From an uncultured Bacilli bacterium (GTDB lineage Bacteria > Bacillota_I > Bacilli_A > RF39 > UBA660): a stretch of DNA of 7,668 nucleotides. The stretch is taken from contig CANRGI010000057.1 in the NCBI GenBank assembly GCA_947630095.1, positions 1 through 7,668 on the forward strand, in the 5' to 3' direction. Position numbers and translations under genes: made by a program. Below, piece after piece: positions 1 through 5,892 of the stretch (positions within the stretch are counted from its first letter, which is position 1; the number at the start of each line of letters is the position of its first letter). The notes beneath the pieces are model-generated. The model was not told the DNA's origin, made no database searches, and was given only the letters and a program-made list of their open reading frames with translations.

Positions 1-161
1 AATACTGTATCGCCTGGAAAGATACGAATTAGGTTTAATCGCATTTTTCCAGAAACGCGAGCCTCTACAATATGACCATTTTCTAATTTTACTTTAAAAT
101 CTCCTCCTGGGAGAACTTCTAGTACTTTTCCTTCTGCTTCTATATAGCCATTTTTAGCCAT
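1..161 (-). CDS. infA: Translation initiation factor IF-1, N-terminal part (partial)
   Basis: IF-1 binds the 30S A site during initiation and supports IF-2 and IF-3. The first 53 codons, plus two bases of the next, are in the window; the 3' end lies beyond the left edge. The protein begins MAKNGYIEAEGKVLEVLPGG and continues with KVKLENGHIVEARVSGKMR and IRIFPGDTV, the diagnostic S1-like OB-fold sequence of IF-1. About three quarters of the roughly 72-residue family length is present. The ATG at 161 lies 4 bases after the map stop. The preceding sequence AGGGAAG is a weaker SD than elsewhere in this operon, which suggests coupling to map translation. The family N-terminus confirms the start. 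Confidence 0.97.
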   Translation of the reverse strand, partial: MAKNGYIEAEGKVLEVLPGGDFKVKLENGHIVEARVSGKMRLNLIRIFPGDTV

Positions 162-165
162 TTCA

Positions 166-912
166 TCACTTCCCTGTCAGTATTTTGTAGCCGTCTTTAG
201 TAACGGCAATAGTATGCTCGTAGTGTGCTGAGGGACTACCATCTCTTGTGACTATAGTCCAGTCGTCTTCTAGGAGCCATACTTCTTTACTTCTTAAACT
301 AAACATCGGTTCTATTGCTAGTGTCATACCTTCTTTTAGAATTAACTCACTTTCAGTGTTAGAATAATTTGGAATATATGGGTCTTCGTGTACCTCTGTT
401 CCGATACCATGCCCTGTTAATTCTCTTATTACTCCATAGTTGTATTTTTTAGCAACACTTTCAATAGAAGAACATACTTCATTTAGTTTTATTCCTGGTT
501 TTATTACACTTAAACCTTTATAAAGTGCTTCTTCAGTGTGTATTAATAAATCATTAACTTCTTTACTAACTTTACCCACTCTATATGTTCTTGCTGTGTC
601 AGCGTGATAACCTTTATAACAAGCACCTACATCAATAGTTATGATGTCGCCATATTTTAATTTTCTTGAAGATGGGATACTATGTACAACTTCTTCATTA
701 ATAGAAGTACATATACTTTTAGGGTATCCTTCGTAGTTTTTAAAAGATGGGGTACACTTTTTACTTCTTATAAATTTATCTGCTATTATGTTTAGTTTTT
801 GGGTTGTTATGCCTGGTTTTATTTCTGTTTCCATTAATTCTAATAATTCATAACATACTTTGCCAGCATAACTCATTAATTCTATTTCTTCTTCTGTCTT
901 TATCCCAACCAT
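166..912 (-). CDS. map: Methionine aminopeptidase, type I
   Basis: The enzyme removes the initiator Met from new proteins when the second residue is small. The 248-residue protein is the plain bacterial type Ia form, without an N-terminal extension. The five metal ligands are all present: Asp94 (ITIDVG), Asp105 (HADTART), His168 (TGHGIG), Glu201 (AIEPM) and Glu232 (YEHTIAV). The catalytic-pocket His77 (VVHSIP, usually VVHGIP) and His175 (VHEDP) are also there, so it should be active. The ATG at 912 overlaps the adk TAA by one base. The gene ends in TGA (168-166), the only TGA stop in the window, 4 bases before infA. Placement between adk and infA is the common Gram-positive order. Confidence 0.98.
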   Translation of the reverse strand: MVGIKTEEEIELMSYAGKVCYELLELMETEIKPGITTQKLNIIADKFIRSKKCTPSFKNYEGYPKSICTSINEEVVHSIPSSRKLKYGDIITIDVGACYKGYHADTARTYRVGKVSKEVNDLLIHTEEALYKGLSVIKPGIKLNEVCSSIESVAKKYNYGVIRELTGHGIGTEVHEDPYIPNYSNTESELILKEGMTLAIEPMFSLRSKEVWLLEDDWTIVTRDGSPSAHYEHTIAVTKDGYKILTGK

Positions 913-1565
913 TAATTTACTCCTAAGATTTTTTCTATCTCTTTAAATGTTGTATCTGGGTCTTTTGTTCCATCTATTTGTATTAGTTTGCCCTTATTTC
1001 TATAATATTCTATTACTGGTTTAGTTTCACTTACATATATGTCATATCTTGTTTCGTAAGACTCTTTAGTATCATCTGTTCTTGATACGAGTTCTACTTT
1101 ACAATCATCACATAAATTACCTTCTTTAGGAGCCATATAACCACTTAATGTGTTATAATTCTTTTTACATATTGGGCAAGATACTCTACCTAAGATACGA
1201 TTTAAACCTGTTTCTTTATCAATATCTATGAATAATACTTTATCTACTTCTAAATTTAGATTTTTTAGTATTCTTTCATAGTCGTGAACTTGGTTCATTT
1301 TTCTAGGATAACCATCTAACATAAATGGTATAGATAAATCTAATGTTTTTAATTTTGTTTCTATTAGATTTGCCATTATGTCGTCATTAATCATTTCGCC
1401 TTTTGCTATGATGTCTTTTACAAGATTTCCTATTTCTGTTTTAAGGGCGACTTGTTCACGAATAATGTCTCCCGCGCTTATATGGTTAAAACCATAATGT
1501 TCTTTTAATAATGTACTATATGTTCCTTTGCCAGCAGCGGGAGGAGCGATAAAAATTAAATTCAT
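912..1565 (-). CDS. adk: Adenylate kinase, four-cysteine lid type
   Basis: This enzyme catalyses ATP + AMP = 2 ADP in the cytoplasm. The 217-residue protein has a P-loop at residues 7-15, an AMP-binding part (SAGDIIRE, residues 30-37) and the family signature FMLDGYPRKMNQ (81-92). The long lid starts at GRVSC. Lid cysteines 130, 133, 152 and 155 form the zinc site typical of Gram-positive enzymes. Arg127, the RTDD motif (162-165) and Arg173 fit the phosphate-binding arginines and lid acidic residues. The P-loop reads APPAAGKGT where most relatives have GPPGAGKGT, so two Gly are Ala; the essential GKGT is intact. SAGD replaces the usual STGD. The gene follows secY by 5 bases and its TAA overlaps the map ATG (TAATG). 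Confidence 0.98.
   Translation of the reverse strand: MNLIFIAPPAAGKGTYSTLLKEHYGFNHISAGDIIREQVALKTEIGNLVKDIIAKGEMINDDIMANLIETKLKTLDLSIPFMLDGYPRKMNQVHDYERILKNLNLEVDKVLFIDIDKETGLNRILGRVSCPICKKNYNTLSGYMAPKEGNLCDDCKVELVSRTDDTKESYETRYDIYVSETKPVIEYYRNKGKLIQIDGTKDPDTTFKEIEKILGVN
920..924 (-). promoter_or_regulatory. Shine-Dalgarno of map, inside the adk 3' end
   Basis: The minus strand reads AGGAG, encoded in the Leu-Gly-Val codons at the end of adenylate kinase, 7 bases before the map ATG at 912. Confidence 0.7.
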
Positions 1566-1570
1566 TTACA

Positions 1571-2827
1571 CTACCTCCTATATGCACGACTTGCAACTGA
1601 ACTTTCTAGTTGCTTATAAGTTTCTAATAATACGCCTACTACGATAAGTATTCCTGTACCTCCAAGAGATACTGTACTTGGCATTTCTGTTACCCAACTA
1701 AATATGATAGGTATTGCAGCGATTATTGCTATGAAAATAGAACCCATAAAAGTAATTCTACTTAATACTTTAGAAATATATTTAGTTGTTTCTTTGCCAG
1801 GTCTTATTCCTGGAATGTATGCATTTTGTTTATTTAAGTTTTTAGATATATCTTCTGGATTTACTGCTGCTACATAAGTGTAACCATAAGTAAATAATAT
1901 TATCAATACAATATATATTACAAAGCCTATTGGAGTTGTTGTTGTTAAGTAATTTTTTACAAATGTTACAAAAGCACCTTTTTTAATTATTTGAGTTAGT
2001 ACTGATGGTATTGCTAGTATTGCTGATGCGAATATTACTGGCATTACACCTGCACTATTGATGCGAAGTGGTAAAAATGATTGATTAGAAGCATACGAAC
2101 CTCTACTCCTGTTCGAATATTGGATAGGTATTCTTCTTTCAGCCTCTTGAACAAATATTACTCCTACTATAATTCCTACATAGATAAGAATAAATAAGCA
2201 GAATGATAAACCACCTAAGAAACGGTTTGCTGAATTTACTAATAAATTTTCAAATGCTTGTATCATCATATTTGGAACTGTGTCTATAATACCAGCCATA
2301 ATGATAAGACTTATACCATTTCCTATACCTTTATTAGTTATTTCGTCTCCTAACCAAAGTAGGAATGCTGTTCCTGCAGTTAGTATTACACTTATTTCAA
2401 TATAATCAAGTGCTGAACCTGTTTTACCCATAAACATTAATGAATAGATATAACCTTCTATAAAGGCAAATATTATACCAAGATATCTATTTATTTTGTT
2501 TATCTTTCTTCTACCTTCTTCTCCTAGTTCTTTTAATTCTTTAAAGTAATTAATACCCATTAAATCCATTTGTAAAACTTGTAATATAATTGATGCTGTA
2601 ATGTATGGCATTACACCTAGCGCGAATATACTAAATCTCTTTAGTCCTCCACCACTCATTGCGTTTAATAATTCCAAGAAACCTAAATCTTTTGTTATTG
2701 CTTTCATACCTGGGACTGTTATAGCATTACCTAGTGCGAATATAACTAGAGCACCAAGTGTGAATAATACTCTCTTTTTTAGGTCTTTATTAGTCTTCTT
2801 AAATATTTGCTTGATTGTTGCAAACAC
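1571..2827 (-). CDS. secY: Preprotein translocase subunit SecY
   Basis: SecY is the ten-helix pore of the Sec translocon in the cytoplasmic membrane and passes unfolded proteins from SecA or the ribosome. The 418-residue sequence has many hydrophobic segments. Family markers include the plug-region LEL-NAMSGGG and the cytoplasmic loop RRIPIQYSNRSRG (about residues 231-243). SFLPLRINSAGVMPVIFA, NPEDISKNLNKQNAYIPGIRPGKET and the C-terminal LETYKQLE also match. The start is GTG, directly after the rplO TAG. No in-frame ATG lies near enough to give the normal N-terminus, so I accept GTG. The last codons, Tyr-Arg-Arg-stop, contain AGGAGG, the adk SD. The stop is TAG, 5 bases before adk. Confidence 0.98.
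   Translation of the reverse strand: MFATIKQIFKKTNKDLKKRVLFTLGALVIFALGNAITVPGMKAITKDLGFLELLNAMSGGGLKRFSIFALGVMPYITASIILQVLQMDLMGINYFKELKELGEEGRRKINKINRYLGIIFAFIEGYIYSLMFMGKTGSALDYIEISVILTAGTAFLLWLGDEITNKGIGNGISLIIMAGIIDTVPNMMIQAFENLLVNSANRFLGGLSFCLFILIYVGIIVGVIFVQEAERRIPIQYSNRSRGSYASNQSFLPLRINSAGVMPVIFASAILAIPSVLTQIIKKGAFVTFVKNYLTTTTPIGFVIYIVLIILFTYGYTYVAAVNPEDISKNLNKQNAYIPGIRPGKETTKYISKVLSRITFMGSIFIAIIAAIPIIFSWVTEMPSTVSLGGTGILIVVGVLLETYKQLESSVASRAYRR
1574..1579 (-). promoter_or_regulatory. Shine-Dalgarno of adk formed by the last two secY codons
   Basis: AGG AGG encodes the final Arg-Arg of SecY and is also a perfect SD, 8 bases before the adk ATG at 1565. The secY TAG follows at once. Confidence 0.85.
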
Positions 2828-3271
2828 CTAAATCACCTCAACTTTTCCACCAATACTTTCTATTTTGTTGATAGCGGTGTTTGTAAACACGTTAGCCTTA
2901 ACTGTTAATTTCTTTTCAAGAGTTCCACTTCCTAAAATTTTAATACCGCTCAATTCTTTGTTTACTAAACCTTTTTCTTTTAATAATTCAGGTGTTACTA
3001 CATCGCCATCTTCAAAGCGATTTAAGTCACATACATTAACTACAGAATATCTTTTAGTAAATCTAGCATTGTTGAAACCCCTTCTTGGTATTCTTTTGTA
3101 TAGTGGGTTTTGTCCACCTTCAAACCAAGGTTTGATGCTTGCACCTGAACGTGCTTTTTGACCTTTTTCTCCACGTCCTGATGTCTTGCCTAGTCCACTT
3201 CCTGGGCCTCTACCTACTGTTTTTCTTTTGTGAGTAGACCCAGGATTATTAATAAGTTCATTTAATTTCAT
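2828..3271 (-). CDS. rplO: 50S ribosomal protein L15
   Basis: L15 is a late-assembling large-subunit protein whose extended N-terminus threads into 23S rRNA. The 147-residue product has the typical Gly/Lys/Arg-rich N-terminal extension (residues 1-46: MKLNELINNPGSTHKRK, then GRGPGSGLGKTSGRG). The FEGGQNPLYKRIPRRGF core and a globular C-terminal domain ending GGKVEVI follow. The ATG (3271) shares its A with the rpsE stop (TAATG). The TAG stop (2830-2828) directly abuts the secY GTG. Most bacteria have rpmD just upstream; here S5 takes that place. Confidence 0.98.
   Translation of the reverse strand: MKLNELINNPGSTHKRKTVGRGPGSGLGKTSGRGEKGQKARSGASIKPWFEGGQNPLYKRIPRRGFNNARFTKRYSVVNVCDLNRFEDGDVVTPELLKEKGLVNKELSGIKILGSGTLEKKLTVKANVFTNTAINKIESIGGKVEVI
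2832..2839 (-). promoter_or_regulatory. Shine-Dalgarno of secY, inside the rplO 3' end
   Basis: The minus strand reads GAGGTGAT, encoded by the last codons of L15 (Glu-Val-Ile). GAGG is 8 bases from the GTG at 2827, which supports that start. Confidence 0.75.
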
Positions 3272-3798
3272 TATCCTATAATCTCCTCTACTTTTTTACC
3301 ACGTAAAGATGCTATATGAGATGCACTTCTTTGTTGTTTTAATGCGTTCATAGCCGCTTTTGCAGTATTTATTTGTGTATTACTTCCAAGTGATTTAGAT
3401 ACTATATCTTTAACACCAGCAAGTTCTAATACGTTACGAACTGGTCCACCAGCAATAATTCCACGTCCTGCTTTGGCAGGTCTTATAAGAACTTTAGCGG
3501 CTCCACATACGCCTATTGCTTCGTGAGATAAAGTTCTATCTTCAACTAAATTTATTTTAATTACGTTTTTCTCTGCTGCTTTAATTGCTTTTGATATTGC
3601 TTCTGGAACTTCATTTGCCTTACCAGTTCCTAGTCCTACTCTACCTTTTCTATCTCCTACTGCAACAGTAGCAGAAAATCTCATAGAACGTCCACCTTTA
3701 GTTGTCTTTGATACACGTCCAATTGAAATGACTTTTTCTTCATAAGGACTAGTTTTCTTTGCAAATTCTTGTTTTTTATTTTTTCTATCTTCTTTCAT
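3271..3798 (-). CDS. rpsE: 30S ribosomal protein S5
   Basis: S5 lines the mRNA entry channel, has helicase activity with S3 and S4, and contributes to decoding accuracy. The 175-residue protein has a Lys-rich N-terminal leader (residues 1-19) slightly longer than usual. The dsRNA-binding-like domain follows, with its KGGR loop (residues 34-37, the spectinomycin-contact loop, in the normal form) and GTGKANEVPEAI. The C-terminal domain has IIAGGPVRNVLELAGVKDI and KSLGSNT. The loop before IIAGG reads AKAGRG, where many bacteria have a Thr at the Arg position. The SD is GGGAGGAT. The stop TAA overlaps the rplO start as TAATG, so no rpmD (L30) fits between them, unlike most spc operons. Confidence 0.98.
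   Translation of the reverse strand: MKEDRKNKKQEFAKKTSPYEEKVISIGRVSKTTKGGRSMRFSATVAVGDRKGRVGLGTGKANEVPEAISKAIKAAEKNVIKINLVEDRTLSHEAIGVCGAAKVLIRPAKAGRGIIAGGPVRNVLELAGVKDIVSKSLGSNTQINTAKAAMNALKQQRSASHIASLRGKKVEEIIG
3281..3289 (-). promoter_or_regulatory. Shine-Dalgarno of rplO, inside the rpsE 3' end
   Basis: The minus strand reads AGAGGAGAT, with AGGAG 11 bases before the rplO ATG. It is encoded by the Glu-Glu-Ile codons near the S5 C-terminus. Confidence 0.65.
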
Positions 3799-3811
3799 TT
3801 GTATCCTCCCT

Positions 3812-4165
3812 TTAGAATTTTAATCCTGCTTCGCGTGCTGCATCTGCTAGGGCACTAATTCTTCCGTGATATTTATATCCACCACGGTCAAATACTACTT
3901 CTGTTATGCCTTTTTCTAATGCTCTTTTTGCTATTTCTGTTCCAACAGCCTTGCATGCTTCAGTATTACATTTATTTAATTTCATTTCTAATGAAGAGGC
4001 ACTTACTAAAGTTTTAGAGGCTTCATCATCTATTATTTGTGCATAAATATTGGTGTTACTTCTAAATACATTTAATCTTGGTGTTTCACTACTTCCTGAT
4101 AAATTTTTTCTAATACGCGCGTGTCTTTTTAAACGCATACTATTTCTTGATTCTTTTTTTATCAT
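3812..4165 (-). CDS. rplR: 50S ribosomal protein L18
   Basis: L18 binds 5S rRNA together with L5 and anchors it in the central protuberance. At 117 residues it is of normal length. The basic N-terminus (residues 1-25) contains RLKRHARIRKNLSGSSETPRL, and the core has the conserved VFRSN-NIYAQIIDD. The C-terminal half has FDRGGYKYHGRISALADAAREAGL. The ATG at 4165 is preceded by GGGAGGT in a 15-base gap after rplF. Codons 2-4 contain a run of seven A that looks like ordinary AT-rich Lys coding. The stop is TAA, 13 bases before rpsE. Confidence 0.98.
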   Translation of the reverse strand: MIKKESRNSMRLKRHARIRKNLSGSSETPRLNVFRSNTNIYAQIIDDEASKTLVSASSLEMKLNKCNTEACKAVGTEIAKRALEKGITEVVFDRGGYKYHGRISALADAAREAGLKF

Positions 4166-4180
4166 TTATAATTACCTCCC

Positions 4181-4717
4181 TTATGCCGCTTTCTTTCCTT
4201 CCTTATGTCTTATATGTTCTTCTTTATACTTAATTCCTTTTCCTTTATATGGTTCTGGTCCACGAACTTTACGAACAAGAGCAGCAAATTCTCCTACTTG
4301 TTGTTTGTCATAACCACTTATTGTTAATTCGTTAGCACTAGGACTTTCAATTTTAATTCCTTTAGGTGCTTCCATTTTAACTACGTGTGAATAACCTGCA
4401 CTTATTGTTAGTGTATTACCTGAAACTTGGAACTTATAACCAACACCATTTATCTCTAAATCTTTTTTGAAACCTGTGCTTACTCCATTTAACATATTAG
4501 AAATATTTGCATTTGTCGTTCCGTGCAATTGCTTTAATTCCTTAGTATCATTTTCTCTTTCTACTGTTACTTTACCATCTTCACATTTAACGCTTATTCC
4601 TGGTTTAACATCAAGAGATAACTCGCCAAGTTTACCTTTAACACTTACAACATTATCATTAACATTAACTGTTACACCTTCAGGTATAACTAATACTCTT
4701 TTACCTATTCTACTCAT
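4181..4717 (-). CDS. rplF: 50S ribosomal protein L6
   Basis: L6 lies near the base of the L7/L12 stalk and the sarcin-ricin loop, close to where translation factors bind. The 178-residue length is typical. It has the two related L6 domains. The first begins MSRIGKRVLVIPEGVTV and ends near LHGTTNANISNM (about residues 64-75). The second contains EINGVGYKF and the signature GPEPYKGKGIKY (about residues 153-164), with the usual basic C-terminus. The SD is AGGGGAGT, in the 12-base gap after rpsH. The start ATG at 4717 gives the normal N-terminus. The stop is TAA. Confidence 0.99.
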   Translation of the reverse strand: MSRIGKRVLVIPEGVTVNVNDNVVSVKGKLGELSLDVKPGISVKCEDGKVTVERENDTKELKQLHGTTNANISNMLNGVSTGFKKDLEINGVGYKFQVSGNTLTISAGYSHVVKMEAPKGIKIESPSANELTISGYDKQQVGEFAALVRKVRGPEPYKGKGIKYKEEHIRHKEGKKAA

Positions 4718-4729
4718 AACATACTCCCC

Positions 4730-5125
4730 TTACCAGATATAACAAAGAACTTCTCCACCTAAGTGAGCGTTTCTTGCTTCCTTGTCTGTCATTATTCCTT
4801 TTGAAGTTGATACGATAGCAATTCCAAGTCCATTTAATACTCTTGGAACTTCTGATGCTTTTACGTATACTCTTAAACCTGGTTTGCTAATTCTTTTAAG
4901 TCCTGTTATAACGTGTTCTTTTCTTGCACCATATTTTAAATTTAATGTTAATAATTTTTTTGAACCATCACTTGTCTCTTCAAAAGAATCAATATATCCT
5001 TCTTTTGTAAGTATATTTGCTATTTCTTTTGTCATTTTTGAACTAAGTACGTCTACTGTTTTATATTTCATTGCACTAGCATTACGAATTCTTGTTAGCA
5101 TATCTGAAATTATATCATTTACCAT
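4730..5125 (-). CDS. rpsH: 30S ribosomal protein S8
   Basis: S8 is a primary binder of the 16S rRNA central domain. In E. coli it is also the translational repressor of the spc operon. The 131-residue protein starts MVNDIISDMLTRIRNA, the family N-terminus. It carries the LKRISKPGLRVYV segment and the conserved end STSKGIMTDKEAR...GGEVLCYIW, which includes the signature that binds rRNA. The ATG at 5125 follows GGGAGGA in the 18-base gap after rpsZ, the longest gap in the window. The stop is TAA. Autoregulation by S8 is possible but is not shown by anything visible here. Confidence 0.99.
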   Translation of the reverse strand: MVNDIISDMLTRIRNASAMKYKTVDVLSSKMTKEIANILTKEGYIDSFEETSDGSKKLLTLNLKYGARKEHVITGLKRISKPGLRVYVKASEVPRVLNGLGIAIVSTSKGIMTDKEARNAHLGGEVLCYIW

Positions 5126-5143
5126 AACTTTAGTCCTCCCTTC

Positions 5144-5329
5144 TTACCAACTTGACTTTTTAACGCCTGGTATTTGTCCTTTATAGGCCAATTCTCTAAA
5201 ACATATACGGCATAGACCAAATTTTCTTAATACACCGTGAGGTCTTCCACATCTTTCGCATCTTGTATAATTTCTAGCACTGAATTTAGAACCTCTTTTC
5301 CAACTTTCAATTTTGCTTGTTTTTGCCAT
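5144..5329 (-). CDS. rpsZ: 30S ribosomal protein S14, zinc-binding short type
   Basis: S14 lies in the small-subunit head and joins assembly late. This is the 61-residue zinc form (also called rpsN1 or type Z). Cys24 and Cys27 (CERC) and Cys40 and Cys43 (CRIC) form the metal site, and the protein ends in the usual GQIPGVKKSSW. It begins MAKTSKIESWKR. An AAGGAGGT SD 6 bases before the ATG overlaps the rplE stop region. The gene occupies the usual S14 position between rplE and rpsH, so the zinc form is the operon's main copy. Many Bacillota carry a second, zinc-free long S14 elsewhere for zinc starvation; none is in this window. Confidence 0.98.
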   Translation of the reverse strand: MAKTSKIESWKRGSKFSARNYTRCERCGRPHGVLRKFGLCRICFRELAYKGQIPGVKKSSW

Positions 5330-5341
5330 AAAAGTACCTCC

Positions 5342-5881
5342 TTATTTCTTGAAAGGTAACCCAAAACTGCTTAGTAAAGCCAATGCTTCTTCATTTGTCT
5401 TTGCAGTAGTTACCATTACAACGTCAAGTCCTCTAGTTTTTATTACTTGATCGTATTCTACTTCTGGGAATATTAATTGCTCTTTAATTCCAAGAGTGTA
5501 ATTTCCCCTTCCATCAAAACTTCCTTTTGATATTCCTCTAAAGTCACGCACACGTGGAAGAGCGATTTTGATTAACTTTTCTAAAAATATATACATTTTA
5601 TCTCCACGAAGTGTAACTTTACATCCGATTTTGTTTCCTTCTCTAAGTTTAAATCCTGCGATAGATTTTTTAGCACTTGTTATAACTGGCTTTTGACCTG
5701 CGATTACTTCAAGTTCTTTTACTGCAGCATCTAAATATTTAGAATCATTAATTGCATCTCCTACACCCATATTTAAAACTATTTTCTCAAGTTTTGGAAC
5801 TTGCATTTTTGTAGTGTATCCGAATTTTTTTGTTAGAGATGGAACAATTTCGTCTTCATAATATTTCTTTAATGTTTCCAT
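5342..5881 (-). CDS. rplE: 50S ribosomal protein L5
   Basis: L5 binds 5S rRNA in the central protuberance and contacts the P-site tRNA. The protein is 179 residues, the standard bacterial length. It contains the N-terminal YYEDEIVPSLTKKFGY, the VPKLEKIVLNMGVGDA signature and the GQKPVITSAKKSIAGFKLREG loop. LPRVRDFRGI, the GRGNYTLGIKEQLIFPE motif and the C-terminal GLDVVMVTTAKT-EEA-LL--FG-PF follow. All are conserved. The start ATG (5881) follows the TAGGAGG that also ends rplX. In E. coli the S8 repressor site lies around this junction, but the 8-base gap here holds only the SD and I see no S8-like helix. The stop is TAA. Confidence 0.99.
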   Translation of the reverse strand: METLKKYYEDEIVPSLTKKFGYTTKMQVPKLEKIVLNMGVGDAINDSKYLDAAVKELEVIAGQKPVITSAKKSIAGFKLREGNKIGCKVTLRGDKMYIFLEKLIKIALPRVRDFRGISKGSFDGRGNYTLGIKEQLIFPEVEYDQVIKTRGLDVVMVTTAKTNEEALALLSSFGLPFKK

Positions 5882-5885
5882 ATAG

Positions 5886-5892
5886 CCTCCTA
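5886..5892 (-). promoter_or_regulatory. TAGGAGG: rplX stop fused to the rplE SD
   Basis: The minus strand reads TAGGAGG, where TAG (5892-5890) is the rplX stop. It is followed by CTAT and the rplE ATG at 5881, giving a short 4-base spacing from AGGAGG. Confidence 0.8.

Noticed and set aside
2601..2831. Plus-strand open frame opposite the secY 5' end
   Set aside because: It lies antisense to conserved SecY coding, has no recognisable protein and no good SD, and is a shadow of AT-rich third positions.
2865..3161. Plus-strand open frame opposite rplO
   Set aside because: It is fully antisense to L15 with no family resemblance.
4154..4160. Seven-A run at rplR codons 2-4 as a slippage or regulatory site
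   Set aside because: It encodes ordinary Ile-Lys-Lys in an AT-rich gene, with no structure or alternative product supporting recoding.
4050..4313. Plus-strand open frame spanning the rplR/rplF junction
   Set aside because: It crosses two conserved minus-strand genes and their SD. The translation is Leu/Phe/Ser-rich, as expected of an antisense shadow.
4467..4742. Plus-strand open frame opposite rplF
   Set aside because: It is antisense to L6. The Thr/Leu/Ser-rich translation mirrors L6 codons.
5126..5143. Internal promoter or terminator in the largest gap (rpsZ/rpsH)
   Set aside because: The gap of 18 bases contains only the rpsH SD; there is no -35/-10 pair and no hairpin with a T run.
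4782..5186. Plus-strand open frame of 134 codons opposite rpsH and rpsZ
   Set aside because: It is the longest antisense frame, but it runs across two ribosomal protein genes and their intergenic SD and resembles nothing known.
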